The notes under the pieces were generated by a model that worked only from the letters and a program-made list of their open reading frames with translations, was not told the DNA's origin and searched no databases. Positions 23,593 through 37,182 of a stretch of DNA of 64,000 nt are shown here, piece by piece (within the stretch, counting starts at the first letter, position 1; each line of letters begins with the position of its first letter). Both the position numbers and the translations under genes were made by a program. This DNA comes from Deltaproteobacteria bacterium. Lineage in GTDB: Bacteria > Desulfobacterota > Desulfomonilia > UBA1062. The DNA lies in NCBI GenBank assembly GCA_018433775.1, contig JAHDQN010000013.1:124001-188000 (forward strand), given 5' to 3'.

Positions 23593-26500
23593 ATGCAGGG
23601 GTTGATGCTCTATTCCGGAAACAGGCTCGAGCAGCTTGCACGCAAGATCGCCGAAGTCCTTGGGGAGCCTCTTTCTTCGCCCTTTTCGCAGGAGATCGTC
23701 GTGGTGCAGAGCAAGGGCATGGAGCACTGGCTCTCCATGCAGCTCGCGCGGGAGCACGGCATCTGCGCCAACTGCGCCTTTCCCTTTCCCAACCGGATCA
23801 TGGCCGATCTTTTCGCGCGCGTGCTGCCCGGCGAGGATACGCGCGGGTCCGCCCTGTTCGAGACCGATGCCCTGGCGTGGAGGATCATGGACGTGCTGCC
23901 CGGGTTCGCCGGCACACCCGGCTTCGAGACCCTGACGTCGTATCTCGAGGACGACCGCCGGGGGGTGAGGGGCTTTCAGCTCAGCTCCCGGATGGCAGAG
24001 ATGTTCGACAGCTACGCGGTCTACCGGCCCGACATGCTGCTCGCCTGGGAGGAGGGCCGGCTGGTTCTGCCCGGGGCGCACGCCACGGTCGAGTACTGGC
24101 AGTCGGCCCTGTGGAGGGCCGTGTGCGAGCGCGGCGGTCACGCTCACCTGGCACGGCTGAGAGAGCGGTTCATGGAGGCGCTCGGCCCCTCGTGCATCCC
24201 GCGTCTGCCCGAGAGGCTCTGCCTCTTCGGGATCTCGCACCTGCCCCCGTTTCATCTGGGGGTGTTCCATGCCCTGTCCCGGCTCATCCCGGTGCACGTG
24301 TTCGCGCTCAACCCCTGCAGGCAATACTGGGGCGATATCCGGTCCGGGAGCGAGATCGCCGCGATTTCCGAGAGGTCCGGGCACCCCGAGGGCGAGCTGC
24401 ACGTCGAAGAGGGCAACAGCATCCTCGCGGCCCTGGGCCGGCTGGGCAGGGAGCTCTTCGACATGCTGCAGGAGCTCGACCCGCAGGAGACCGAGCTGTT
24501 CGAAGATATCCCGGGCGATACCCTGCTCCAGGGCATCCAGGCGGATATCCTCGACCTGCGCAACCCCCGGCCCGGTGAGAGCCGGAGTGTCGGGCCGTAC
24601 GACTGCTCCCTCGAGGTCCACTCGTGCCACGGCCCCATGCGCGAGGTCGAGGTGCTCAGGGACCGGCTCCTGGCGCTCATGGACGAAGACCCGGACCTCA
24701 AGCCCGAAGAGATCGCGGTCATGGCGCCAGACATCCGGGCATATGCTTCTTACGTCCAGGCCGTGTTCGACGTGCCGCGGAGCAGCCCCCTCTACATCCC
24801 CTTCACGCTCTCCGACCGGTCGCGGGAGGCACGGGGCGCCCTGGCGGACGTGATCGGGGGCATCCTGGGGCTTGGCGTCAGCCGGTTCGAGGCCACGAAG
24901 GTGGCCGCGCTGCTCGAGTCCGAGCCCTTGCGCAGGAAGTTCGGCCTGAGGGAAGAAGACCTGGAGCTGATCCTCACGTGGATCCAGGAGAGCGGCATCA
25001 GGTGGGGGTGCGACGAAAAGTGGAAGCGCGAGCAGGGCCTGCCCGAGGTGTATGAAAACACCTGGAGCTTTGGCCTCGACAGGCTGCTCCTGGGATATGC
25101 CATGCCCTCCGACGGGCTGCGCGGGTTCGGCTCGATCCTGCCCTACGACGACATGGAGGGCGACAGCTCCCGGGTGCTGGGCGCGTTTCTCGATTTTCTC
25201 ACCGCCCTGTTCGCCCGCGTGCGGTCCTTCCAGGACAAGAAGACGCCAGCGGCGTGGTCCGAGGCGCTCACGGCGCTGCTCGACGAGTTCTTCGAGCCTG
25301 ACGAGGCTTTGTTGCCCGCCATGCAGTCGGTGCGGGCCGTGTTCCGGCGGCTGGGCGATATCCAGGACACCACGGGCTTCGGCCGCGAGGTCGACTGCGA
25401 GGTGGCCAGGGCCTTTGCCAGGGGCGCCCTCGAGCGCGAGGAAGAGGGCAGGGCCTATCTCCTGCACGGGGTCACCTTCTGCTCCCTGCCGGCCATGAGG
25501 AGCATCCCCTTCAAGGTGGTGTGCCTGCTCGGCATGAACCACGACGACTTTCCCGGGCGGCAGCGCGCCAAGGGGTTCAACCTCATCTGCCGCCGGCCGC
25601 GCAGGGGAGACTGCAGCGTACGCAACAAAGACCTCTCCCTGTTCCTCGAGGCGCTCCTCTCGGCGAGAAAGGCCCTGCACATCAGCTTCACGGGCCAGAG
25701 CACGGACGACAACTCGCCCATTCCCCCCGCCGTTCCCGTGAGCATCCTGCTCGACCATCTCGAGAGCGGCCGGGTCATGCAAGACGGCACGCCCGCGGCC
25801 CGGGGCGTGGTGAAGAGGCACTGCCTCCAGGCGTTCAACCCCCGCTACTTCACCGGGGAGGAGGGGCTCTACAGCTTCTCCGAAGAGAATGCCGAGGCGG
25901 CCGGGAGCCTGGCGGGCAGCGACGTGCAGGGCAGGGTGTTCATCCCCGGGCCTATCGCCTTGCCCGCGGACGAGTGGAAGAGCGTGGACTTGGGCACGCT
26001 CTGCAGCTTCTTCCGCAACCCCTGCCGGTTTCTGCTCTCCAAAAGGCTCGCCATGGGCATATCCGAGGCGTCGTTCTCCCTGGAAGACTGCGAGCCTGTC
26101 GAGCCGGACGAGAGGGAGCTCTACCATCTCAGAAAGACCTACGCCGGCCACGTCCTGGGCGGGGCCGACGACGAGCTCTCCTACCGGGTCATGAAGATGG
26201 ACGGGCGGCTTCCGCACGGGACACCGGGCGAGATCCTGTTCTCCCGGATACGGAGCGAGACCGCGGGCTTTGTCAGGCAGGTGAGAGAGCGGATCGCGGA
26301 CGCGGGCCCGCAGGCGAGGGCCGTGGACGTGCGGATCGGCCCGTTTACCCTGGGCGGCTCGCTCATGGTCTATCCCCCGGGCAGGGTCGTCCTGTACCGG
26401 CCCGCCAGGGCAAAGGCCTTCGATCTCTTCACCGCCTGGATCCACCACCTCGTCCTGTGCTCGCTCGGCAAGGGCGCCGGCGCGCCGGGGTGCTACATCT

Positions 26501-26840
26501 CCCGCGACGGCGCGGTCGAGTTCGCCCCGGTTGACAACAGCTCCGAGGTGCTCGGGCTCCTGCTCGAGCACTACTGGGAGGGCATGAGCCGGCCCCTGCC
26601 GTTCTTTCCCGAGACCTCGCTCAAGTACGCCTCTCCGGGCAGGCAGGCCGACGAATCGCGGGAAGAGAGGCTGAAAAAGGCCCGGGGCGTCTGGGAGGGC
26701 ACGAAGCAGTTCCCGGGCGAGGGGAGCGACCTCGCCTACCGGATCTGCTTCCAGGGGCGCGAGGCCCTGGACAGCGAGTTCGAGGAGATCGCCGCGCGCC
26801 TGTTCGGGCCGCTCATCCTCCACCGGGGAAAGGGCGGATC

Positions 26841-26844
<4 letters not shown>
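23593..26844 (+). CDS. recC: Exodeoxyribonuclease V gamma subunit RecC
   Basis: Counted from 23593 the protein has about 1083 residues, close to E. coli RecC (1122). The start region LMLYSGNRLEQLARKIAEVL, then IVVVQSKGMEHWLSMQLA and CAFPFPNRIMADLF, matches RecC, whose role is Chi recognition and strand splitting as an inactivated helicase fold. The frame is open back to 23434, but the first 53 codons look unlike RecC; ATG 23593 or 23605 fit the family start. Its stop overlaps recB (ATGA). Confidence 0.9.
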
Positions 26845-30431
<3,587 letters not shown>

Positions 30432-30463
30432 GGGGGAAACGGGCCGAAAGGGGGCTTAAAAAC

Positions 30464-32356
30464 ATGAGTGCCAGGGAACCCGGACCATACATGAATCCCG
30501 GCGGCAGCCCGGGCCTTGACGGCGAGGCTGCGTATTTCGCCCGCATCGACCTGCACTTCGCCCGGCTCATGGAGCAGCTCTCGCAGGATCGAAACCCGGG
30601 CGTGTCCGTTGCCGCGGCCCTGGTGAGCAGGTATACCCGGCAGGGGCACATCTGCATCGACCTCGCATCCCAGGCGGGCAGGGTTTTGGAGGACGAGGCG
30701 ACCGGCAGGCGCATCGAGTGCCCGCCGCTTGAGGAGTGGCGCGATGCCCTCGCGTCCTCGCCCGTGGTGGGAAGCCCCGGCGACTACCGGCCCCTGGTCC
30801 TCGATTCGGCGTCGCGGCTCTACCTCTGGCGCTACTGGAACCACGAAAGGCTCCTCGCGGAGAAGCTGCTCGAGCTCGGCAGGCAGAGCGCGCCCCTCGA
30901 CATCGGGGCGATCCGGTCACGGCTCGGCCTGCACTTTCCCGGAAACGACACCGGAGAGGTCGACTGGCAGAAGGTGGCCGTGCTCATGGGGCTAAAAGGG
31001 GCACTGTGCATCATCACCGGGGGGCCGGGCACCGGGAAGACGACCGTGGTCTCGCACATCCTGGCCATGCTCGCCCACCTGGACCCCAGGATCCGGGTGG
31101 CGCTCACCGCGCCCACGGGCAAGGCGGCCCAGCGGCTCGACGAATCGCTCGGCAGGACGGTCAGGTCCCTGCAGGAGGCCGGGGTGGCGCTTGCGATGCC
31201 GGACCTGCGGGCGTCGACCATCCACCGGCTCCTGGGCGTGATCCCGGGCAGGGCGCGCGTGAGGCATTCAGCGGACAACCCCCTGCCGCACGACGTGGTG
31301 GTGGTCGACGAGGCGTCCATGACCTCGCTCAGCCTCATGGCCCGGCTCGTCCAGGCCCTGAAGCCGGGGGCCCGGCTCATCCTGGTCGGGGACCGTGACC
31401 AGCTCTCCTCGGTGGAGCCCGGGCACGTGCTGGGGGATATCTGCGACATCGGCTCAGGCCCCTGCTATTCCCCCGGGACCTGCGGGCTCATCCGGGAGGC
31501 GGCCGGCTACGAGCTTGCGGGCGGGAGCCCCGAGGGCGTGCAGGACTGCCTGGTGGAGCTGAAGCACACCCACCGGTTCGGGACCGAGAGCGGGATCAGG
31601 CAGATCAGCGAGGCGGTGCGCGCGGGCGACCCGGACCCGTGCGTGCAGAGGATCCTTCAAGGGGAGTTTCCGGATGTGCGCATGCAGGAGGTCTCCTCGC
31701 CCCTGCAGCTTGCCGGGTGCCTGGAGCAGGCCGCGTTCGAAGGGTACGGCCCCTGCCTGCGCGCGGCCGGGGCCGAGGAGCGGTTCGACCTGTTCGCCGG
31801 GTTCCGGGTGCTGTGCGCCCTGCGGGAAGGCCCGTTCGGGGTCGCGGCGATAAACCGCCTCATCGAAGAGATCCTCTCCCGGAAGGGGCTCATCCGCGCG
31901 GACAGCCTGCACTATCACGGCAGGCCGGTGCTCGTGACCTCCAACGATTACACGGTCAGGCTGTTCAACGGCGACATCGGCTTCATCCTCTCAGGCGAGC
32001 TGGACGGCGAGCTGCGGGCGTTTTTCCCGGGGCCGGACGGGACCGTGCGCAGGATATCCCTGGTGCGGCTCCCCGAGCACGAGACCGCCTTTGCCATGAC
32101 CGTGCACAAGAGCCAGGGGTCGGAGTTTTCCCGGGTGGTGCTGCTCCTGCCGCCCAGGGAGAGCCCGGTGCTCACCCGCGAGCTGGTGTACACCGGGATA
32201 ACCAGGGCGAGCAGGCGACTGGACATCTGGGCCTGCCCCGAGATCTTCGCCGCCGCCGTCCGCAGGCGCACGGAGCGCATGTCCGGCCTGAACGACCTGC
32301 TCCGGCAGGGCGGGCCGGACGGGAATTCCGTAGATCCGTCTCTTCACCGGCCCTAG
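30464..32356 (+). CDS. recD: Exodeoxyribonuclease V alpha subunit RecD
   Basis: From the ATG at 30464 (AGGGGG about 9-10 bases upstream) the product is 630 residues, near E. coli RecD (608). It is an SF1B 5'-3' helicase with Walker A TGGPGTGKTT (about 185-193), Walker B VVVDEASMTSL, motif III VGDRDQLSSVEPG and the late motif AMTVHKSQGSEF. With recC and recB it completes a RecBCD complex. A family A palindrome lies 46 bp after the stop and may act as a transcript end. Confidence 0.93.
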   Translation: MSAREPGPYMNPGGSPGLDGEAAYFARIDLHFARLMEQLSQDRNPGVSVAAALVSRYTRQGHICIDLASQAGRVLEDEATGRRIECPPLEEWRDALASSPVVGSPGDYRPLVLDSASRLYLWRYWNHERLLAEKLLELGRQSAPLDIGAIRSRLGLHFPGNDTGEVDWQKVAVLMGLKGALCIITGGPGTGKTTVVSHILAMLAHLDPRIRVALTAPTGKAAQRLDESLGRTVRSLQEAGVALAMPDLRASTIHRLLGVIPGRARVRHSADNPLPHDVVVVDEASMTSLSLMARLVQALKPGARLILVGDRDQLSSVEPGHVLGDICDIGSGPCYSPGTCGLIREAAGYELAGGSPEGVQDCLVELKHTHRFGTESGIRQISEAVRAGDPDPCVQRILQGEFPDVRMQEVSSPLQLAGCLEQAAFEGYGPCLRAAGAEERFDLFAGFRVLCALREGPFGVAAINRLIEEILSRKGLIRADSLHYHGRPVLVTSNDYTVRLFNGDIGFILSGELDGELRAFFPGPDGTVRRISLVRLPEHETAFAMTVHKSQGSEFSRVVLLLPPRESPVLTRELVYTGITRASRRLDIWACPEIFAAAVRRRTERMSGLNDLLRQGGPDGNSVDPSLHRP

Positions 32357-32402
32357 TACTACAGTGGCGGAGTTTGGTACAAGATCGGGGTCACCCAGGA
32401 TC

Positions 32403-32457
32403 GGGGTCAGGTCTCAACATATGACACTGGGCGTGTCATATGTTGAGACCTGACCCC
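32403..32457. repeat. Palindromic dispersed repeat, family A copy 2
   Basis: The two 25-nt arms (32403-32427 and 32433-32457) are identical to those at 503-557; only the 5-nt loop differs (tgggc against gggga). Both copies are preceded by a partial direct repeat of the outer sequence (gatcggggt) about 20 bases upstream. It lies directly downstream of recD. Confidence 0.88.
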
Positions 32458-32554
32458 ATGACCGATCCTAGGCCCCGGGTACGGCCGGCGGTATCTTTTC
32501 GTCCCGGGATATGCTATGTTTCCGGATCGACAAAACCAGTGAGAGGAAGGTCTT

Positions 32555-32668
32555 ATGAGAGTATTCCTGACAGGTTTCACACTCGCGCTGTCCGTGGTCG
32601 CGGGGGTCCTGGTCCTGGTGCACCTGAGCTGCATGGGCTACCTCAATTCGGGGACGGGTTCACATTAG
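32555..32668 (+). CDS. Possible 37-residue single-span membrane peptide
   Basis: A short frame (MRVFLTGFTLALSVVAGV then LVLVHLSCMGYLN) has a good ribosome-binding site (AGGAAGG, 4 bases before the ATG) and one strongly hydrophobic span. Its last eight residues and stop codon are supplied by the family B repeat at 32644-32666, so the original gene may have been longer or the frame may be accidental. No homologue is recognised. Confidence 0.35.
   Translation: MRVFLTGFTLALSVVAGVLVLVHLSCMGYLNSGTGSH
32644..32666. repeat. Family B repeat, inverted copy
   Basis: CAATTCGGGGACGGGTTCAC and the next three bases are the reverse complement of the AATGTGAACCCGTCCCC motif seen at 4638 and 33076. Downstream, 32668-32790 holds two imperfect tandem blocks containing GCCCGG and GGAAGGA/AAAGGAG elements. 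There is no gene of note between here and 33103. Confidence 0.75.
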
Positions 32669-33034
32669 GTTGCCCGGCTCCGCGACCGAACCCGGCGCTG
32701 GAAGGAATCACCCGGCCCGGCAAAAAACTGAGACTGGGATGCCCGGTTCTGCGGCCGGGCCTGGCTCTGTAAAGGAGTCCCCCGTGCCCGGAGAGAGCCC
32801 GGCTGTTGAAAAGGCCGGCGGGAGCCTCGGGGACGGGATTTTCCGGACAGCGGACACCATTCCGGGCACCCGGGCAGTCCGGTATCATGAGAGTCTGTAC
32901 GGTGATCTCGCACTCCTCCCCGCGCGGTAAACCAACACATGGTAAACCAAAGAGGAAAACACCCTCCTGCAGGGGAGGCTCCGTGCCGGCGTATAAAGCG
33001 GCGGGAACGGGGAGATGACCACCGGAGCGGGTTT

Positions 33035-33095
33035 TTGTGAACCCGTCCCCGAAAAGTGCCGGACGGGGAAGGGGAAATGTGAACCCGTCCCCGAA
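33035..33095. repeat. Two family B repeat copies in tandem
   Basis: TTGTGAACCCGTCCCCGAAA at 33035-33054 is followed by AATGTGAACCCGTCCCCGAA at 33076-33095. Both face the inverted copy at 32644, so the region 32644-33095 is bounded by opposed copies. The second copy ends 8 bp before the stop of the CBM48 gene. Confidence 0.78.
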
Positions 33096-33103
33096 AGGGG
33101 TGG

Positions 33104-33409
33104 TTAGACCACTACCACCGAGTTGTCTGCGTCTCCGTAGGGAGTGGGGACGTACCTGTCCGCACTGTCGTCGTTCTCCCAGGTGTTGTCGAGGAGGTAC
33201 CTGAACTGGTACTCGCGGTCTTTCTCGAGATTCATGGAAAGCTCAAAGGATCCGTCTTTGCGTTGTTTCATGGGGCTTGTCTGGGCGTCCCAGTTGTTGA
33301 AGTCGCCCACGAGGTAGGCGTTGCGAGCCGATTTGCCCATGCCCTTGGGTATGGTGAACGTTACCTTGCAGACCGGTTTTCCCTTGAGATACTGTTTTTT
33401 GATACTCAT
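33104..33409 (-). CDS. Isoamylase N-terminal (CBM48/early-set) domain protein
   Basis: This 101-residue protein is a single E-set domain: VTFTIPKG, NAYLVGDFNNWDAQTSPM, FELSMNLEKDREYQFRYLLD, WENDDSADRYVP. The VGDFNNWD and YQFRYLLD motifs are those of glycogen-binding AMPK-beta/CBM48 modules. The start at 33409 has AAGGAGGAAAGG just upstream; the longer frame is not needed. It likely binds glycogen or starch and lies next to the debranching enzyme gene on the same strand. Confidence 0.85.
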   Translation of the reverse strand: MSIKKQYLKGKPVCKVTFTIPKGMGKSARNAYLVGDFNNWDAQTSPMKQRKDGSFELSMNLEKDREYQFRYLLDNTWENDDSADRYVPTPYGDADNSVVVV

Positions 33410-33625
33410 CCTTTCCTCCTTACACTGCCTTGACCATGCACCAGCGGCAACACGCCCCAGCAAAAACACCTACACACTATTAATACCACGAGGAGCGGGC
33501 GAGTCAATATCCCAGTTGCCTGAAGCAAAGACAGCCTCTGTCCGGGCGGTTATCCCGGGCAAGTGGCGGATCTGGCGAGGACCGGCAGGAGGTGTGGCGG
33601 GCCCAAGGTGCCTGGTTTGCCGGAA

Positions 33626-35791
33626 TTATTTCGAAACGAGCACGACCGCGCTCCGGGCGTCTGCCCGGTACAGTCTCGACCCGATGTGCGGGGCCTCTGC
33701 CAGGGGGACGTAGTCCTCGCCGCCGGCGAGAGAGGTGTCGATGAGCCGGTGCCAGGTCTGGCCTGCCCACGAGGGCGGGATCTCGAACGAGAGCGGCTCC
33801 CAGAAGGCGTTGAGGATGACGAACACGTGCTCGCCTCTGGCCGGGGCCTTGAGCTCGAACGCGATGCTGTGGGAGTGCTCGCCGAAGTCGGGCCTGTTGA
33901 GACGGACCCCGTGCCAGGAAATGGTCGTGTCGGTGTGCGAAAGGGGCCGGGTGAGCACGTATTTGTGGTGGAACACCGAGTACGACCGGGTGAAGTGGGT
34001 CAGGCCCCTGACGAACCGGAGCAGACCTGCATTCTTTTCCGTGAGCGACCAGTCGAACCAGGTCAGCTCGCTGTCCTGGCAGTAGGCGTTGTTGTTCCCC
34101 TGCTGGGTCCGCCTCACCTCGTCTCCCATGAGCATCATGGGCGTGCCCTGGGAGGTGAGCAGGATGGTGAGGAAGTTTTTGATCTGCCTGATCCGCAGGC
34201 TCTCCACGGCCGGATCGTCCGTCGGGCCTTCCGTGCCGCAGTTCCAGCTGTGGTTCAGGCTGTAGCCGTCCTGGTTGTTCTCCAGGTTGGCCTCGTTGTG
34301 CTTCTCGTTGTAGGAGACCAGGTCGTTGAGGGTGAACCCGTCGTGGCAGGTGACGAAGTTGATGCTCCGGTTTGTCTCGCGGCCGGGTTCGGGATAGATG
34401 TCGGGGCTTCCCACGATCCGGTTCGCGACCTTGAAGGTCATGCACCGGTCTCCCTTGACGAAACGCCGCACGTCGTCCCGGAAATGGCTGTTCCACTCGG
34501 CGAACCGCTCGCCGATGAACGAGCCCACCTGATAGAGCCCGGCGGCGTCCCATGCCTCGGCGATGATCTTGGTCCCGGAGAGCACCGGGTCGGACTCGAT
34601 CGACCAGAGGATGGGCGGCTTTTCCAGCGGCTCGCCGGATTCGCCCCGGCACATGACCGAAGCCAGATCGAACCGGAACCCGTCCACGTGCATCTGCTCG
34701 ACCCAGTAGCGCAGGCACTCCAGGATCATCCTGCGCACGATGGAGAAGTTTGTGTTCACGGTGTTGCCGCACCCGGTGAAGTTCTCGTAGCGCTGCCCGG
34801 CGATGTTGTAGATATAGTACGAGGTGTTCTCGATCCCCCTGAACGACTGCGTGGGCCCGTCGTGCCCGGCCTCGGCCGTGTGGTTGAACACCACGTCCAG
34901 GATCACCTCGATGCCGTGGCGGTGGAGTGCCTTGACCATGTCCCTGAACTCGTTCACCGGCCCCAGCGGGTCCCGCGACGAGCTGAACCCGCAATGCGGC
35001 GCAAAAAAGGCCATGGGGCTGTAGCCCCAGTAGTTCTTCAGCGGGTAGGGCGCGTCCTGCTCATCGAACTGCTGGACAGGCATCAGCTCGACCGAGGTGA
35101 TGCCCAGGTCCTTGAGATAGCCGATCTTCTCGACGAGCCCGGCATAGGTGCCCCGGAGCTTGTCGGGCAGGCCCGAGCTCCGGTGGCGGGTGAAGCCGCC
35201 CACGTGGAGCTCGTAGATGATGTTCGTGGGGTAGGGCGCCCGCAGGGGCTCGTCACCCTCCCAGTCATAGTCAGACGGATCGACCACCACGGATTTCGCG
35301 GCCCACGCGCAGTTGTCGCCCGGCCTGCAGGCGGGAATCCGGTCGTAATTCCTGCCCACGGCCACCGCCTTGGCATAGGGGTCGAGCAGCAGCTTCTGCC
35401 CGTCGAAGAAGAGGCCCCGCGAGGGATCGTGCGGGCCGAAGATCCGATAGCCGTAGAGCTGGCCGGGCCTGATCCCGCGGACAAAGGCGTGCCAGTAGTA
35501 AAACGACTTGTTCGATGAGGGATCGAACCGGACCACCCGCGAGGGCACGCCGTCATCGGGGCCGTCGAACAGGAGCAGCTCCACGGCATGGCAGCTCTTG
35601 GAAAAGATGCAGAAGTTGACCCCTTCGGGATACACCGTGGCACCGAGGGGATAGCTTTTGCCCGGCAGAATGTCGCCTCTCATGAGGTATGGTCCCTGGT
35701 CACTCTGCGACTTAAGAAAACGATGAATTCCTTTCTGTGCAAAAAAACCCTTCCTGCTCTTGGATAAACCGGGACCGGATAGAGCTTTCAT
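33626..35791 (-). CDS. glgX: Glycogen debranching enzyme GlgX
   Basis: The 721-residue GH13 isoamylase-type enzyme hydrolyses alpha-1,6 branches of limit dextrins. It has an N-terminal CBM48 region (PLGATVYPEGVNFCIFS), the catalytic barrel with VILDVVFNHTAE, DGFRFDLASV (nucleophile Asp), IIAEAWDA (acid/base Glu) and FVTCHDGFTLNDLV. The family usually begins at the equivalent of the ATG at 35683 (MRGDILPGKSYPLG), so the first 36 codons may not be translated. It is in the same direction as, and 216 bp upstream of, the CBM48 gene. Confidence 0.93.
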   Translation of the reverse strand: MKALSGPGLSKSRKGFFAQKGIHRFLKSQSDQGPYLMRGDILPGKSYPLGATVYPEGVNFCIFSKSCHAVELLLFDGPDDGVPSRVVRFDPSSNKSFYYWHAFVRGIRPGQLYGYRIFGPHDPSRGLFFDGQKLLLDPYAKAVAVGRNYDRIPACRPGDNCAWAAKSVVVDPSDYDWEGDEPLRAPYPTNIIYELHVGGFTRHRSSGLPDKLRGTYAGLVEKIGYLKDLGITSVELMPVQQFDEQDAPYPLKNYWGYSPMAFFAPHCGFSSSRDPLGPVNEFRDMVKALHRHGIEVILDVVFNHTAEAGHDGPTQSFRGIENTSYYIYNIAGQRYENFTGCGNTVNTNFSIVRRMILECLRYWVEQMHVDGFRFDLASVMCRGESGEPLEKPPILWSIESDPVLSGTKIIAEAWDAAGLYQVGSFIGERFAEWNSHFRDDVRRFVKGDRCMTFKVANRIVGSPDIYPEPGRETNRSINFVTCHDGFTLNDLVSYNEKHNEANLENNQDGYSLNHSWNCGTEGPTDDPAVESLRIRQIKNFLTILLTSQGTPMMLMGDEVRRTQQGNNNAYCQDSELTWFDWSLTEKNAGLLRFVRGLTHFTRSYSVFHHKYVLTRPLSHTDTTISWHGVRLNRPDFGEHSHSIAFELKAPARGEHVFVILNAFWEPLSFEIPPSWAGQTWHRLIDTSLAGGEDYVPLAEAPHIGSRLYRADARSAVVLVSK

Positions 35792-36126
35792 GATCCCGGA
35801 GACAAATCTATCACATGTGTTATGGTATTGCCAGCCTCATGAATCACCCGGGTACCATTCTTCTTCGGCCTGCTGCAAAACAGGGTCCAGGGCCGGCTCA
35901 GGGGTTCGGCCTGCGGATGCTCCTCTGATGGCGACCGCCGGGGTGCGGCGGTGCATTTGTTTCCTGTTTCCCGGGAATTGTCCTGTTCCGCAAGACAGCA
36001 TAAGGGGACGGCCGTCTCATCTGATCTGGCATAAGTGATTGATAAAACATGATAATGGCAGCGGCGCAGGCTATGGTACGCTTCTTGATACTCATCTGAT
36101 TTGTTCTTGGGGGAAGGGGTTGGGTC
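35792..36126. other. Divergent intergenic region upstream of glgX
   Basis: About 335 bases between glgX (leftward) and a small cysteine-motif protein (rightward). No gene, hairpin with a T run or repeat was recognised. It should contain both promoters. Confidence 0.5.
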
Positions 36127-36471
36127 ATGAGAGAGCCGCGCGTCTTTCTCCTTGCCGTAGTGGGCTTTCTGGCGCTTTCCGTCCTTCACTTCGCGGTCAT
36201 GAAGGGCACCGGTGCATATGACCGGGAGCCGCCTGCCGATCCGTACGAGCTCTGGCTGCCCGGGACGGGGGACGAGGCGCTCGTTTCCGGAGAGCAGTGC
36301 TCCGAGTGCGAGAAAAGAGATCCGGATGCATACGGCATCCGTGAACTGTGTGAGGATGTTTATAACAGCACCGATGAAGACGGTTCCGGACGTGAGGATG
36401 GAATGGATGCCCGGGAAAGGTCCTGTATCCGGTGCCACGGCCAGGAGGAAGAGGACCCCGGGTTTCCCTGA
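36127..36471 (+). CDS. Membrane-anchored small protein with CxxC and CxxCH motifs
   Basis: The 114-residue protein has one N-terminal hydrophobic span (VFLLAVVGFLALSVLHFAV) and an acidic soluble part with CSEC and, near the C-terminus, CIRCHG, which has the form of a c-type haem attachment motif. If exported it could be a monohaem protein; the acidic, low-complexity composition makes this uncertain. AAGGGG stands 7 bases before the ATG. The next gene shares the N-terminal span, and a ferric-reductase-like gene follows. Confidence 0.6.
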   Translation: MREPRVFLLAVVGFLALSVLHFAVMKGTGAYDREPPADPYELWLPGTGDEALVSGEQCSECEKRDPDAYGIRELCEDVYNSTDEDGSGREDGMDARERSCIRCHGQEEEDPGFP

Positions 36472-36495
36472 AAACAGGGGAAAGGAGGATGCCAA

Positions 36496-37035
36496 GTGGA
36501 CGGACATCGTGCCCCCATTATCGCAGTCATGGGGTTCTTGGCCCTTATCATCATTCACTGGGCCGCCTTACCCGGGGCAGCGGAACGGCCGCCTCTGCCC
36601 GAGTCGTGGGCAGGCCGGGCGGATAGTGCACTGGGAGGATCGTGCACGGTTCTGCCCTACGGGCAGGCATGCCAGGGTATGAATCAGAATGCGGGCCTGT
36701 CCATGGTCATGCCTTTCTCCGCCGATGCCCCGTCCGTGGGAAAGGACCCCGGAGTGATCCAAGATGCCCTGCCCGGCGGGGCGGTCCTGCAGAACCGAGG
36801 CCCGGATGCCCTGTCCGGAGGTGCTGTCCTGGCCGGGAGGAATGACGGCTGCGGCCCCCGTGCGCGGATTCCCTTTCCAGGAACAATGACTTACGCCCGG
36901 GTCCGGGAGACAGGACCCGCGGACAGGAGCCTGCTCGTGTCAGGGCTGATGCCGGCTGCCACACAAGCTTGTCCGGCCGGTGCCATGCCGTCTGCAGAAG
37001 GCGGACTCGTTTCCAAGGATCGCGGGCTTGATTAG
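36496..37035 (+). CDS. Hypothetical exported or membrane-anchored protein
   Basis: The 179-residue protein starts with GTG after a strong AAAGGAGG. Its N-terminal span (APIIAVMGFLALIIIHWAAL) resembles that of the preceding gene (FLAL...H shared), suggesting a duplicated anchor. The rest is rich in Gly, Ala and Pro with four cysteines and no known domain. It begins 24 bp after the previous stop, so the two are probably cotranscribed. Confidence 0.5.
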   Translation: MDGHRAPIIAVMGFLALIIIHWAALPGAAERPPLPESWAGRADSALGGSCTVLPYGQACQGMNQNAGLSMVMPFSADAPSVGKDPGVIQDALPGGAVLQNRGPDALSGGAVLAGRNDGCGPRARIPFPGTMTYARVRETGPADRSLLVSGLMPAATQACPAGAMPSAEGGLVSKDRGLD

Positions 37036-37182
37036 AAGATCGAGATGGGAGGATTGCACCACGAACAGAGGGTGGATTGCGGACACAGGGTGGACCTCGA
37101 ACAGAGGCTGCGCATCGGGCCAAGGACGCTTGACCGGAAGTGCCGGTGCCGCGGCCTCCCTTTCGCGCTTCAGGTGTGAAAC

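Noticed and set aside
23566-26823. A 1085-codon open frame on the strand opposite recC
   Set aside because: It is a shadow frame caused by high GC content; the plus strand encodes a clear RecC, and the antisense product is low-complexity and Pro/Gly/Arg/Glu-rich with no known domain.
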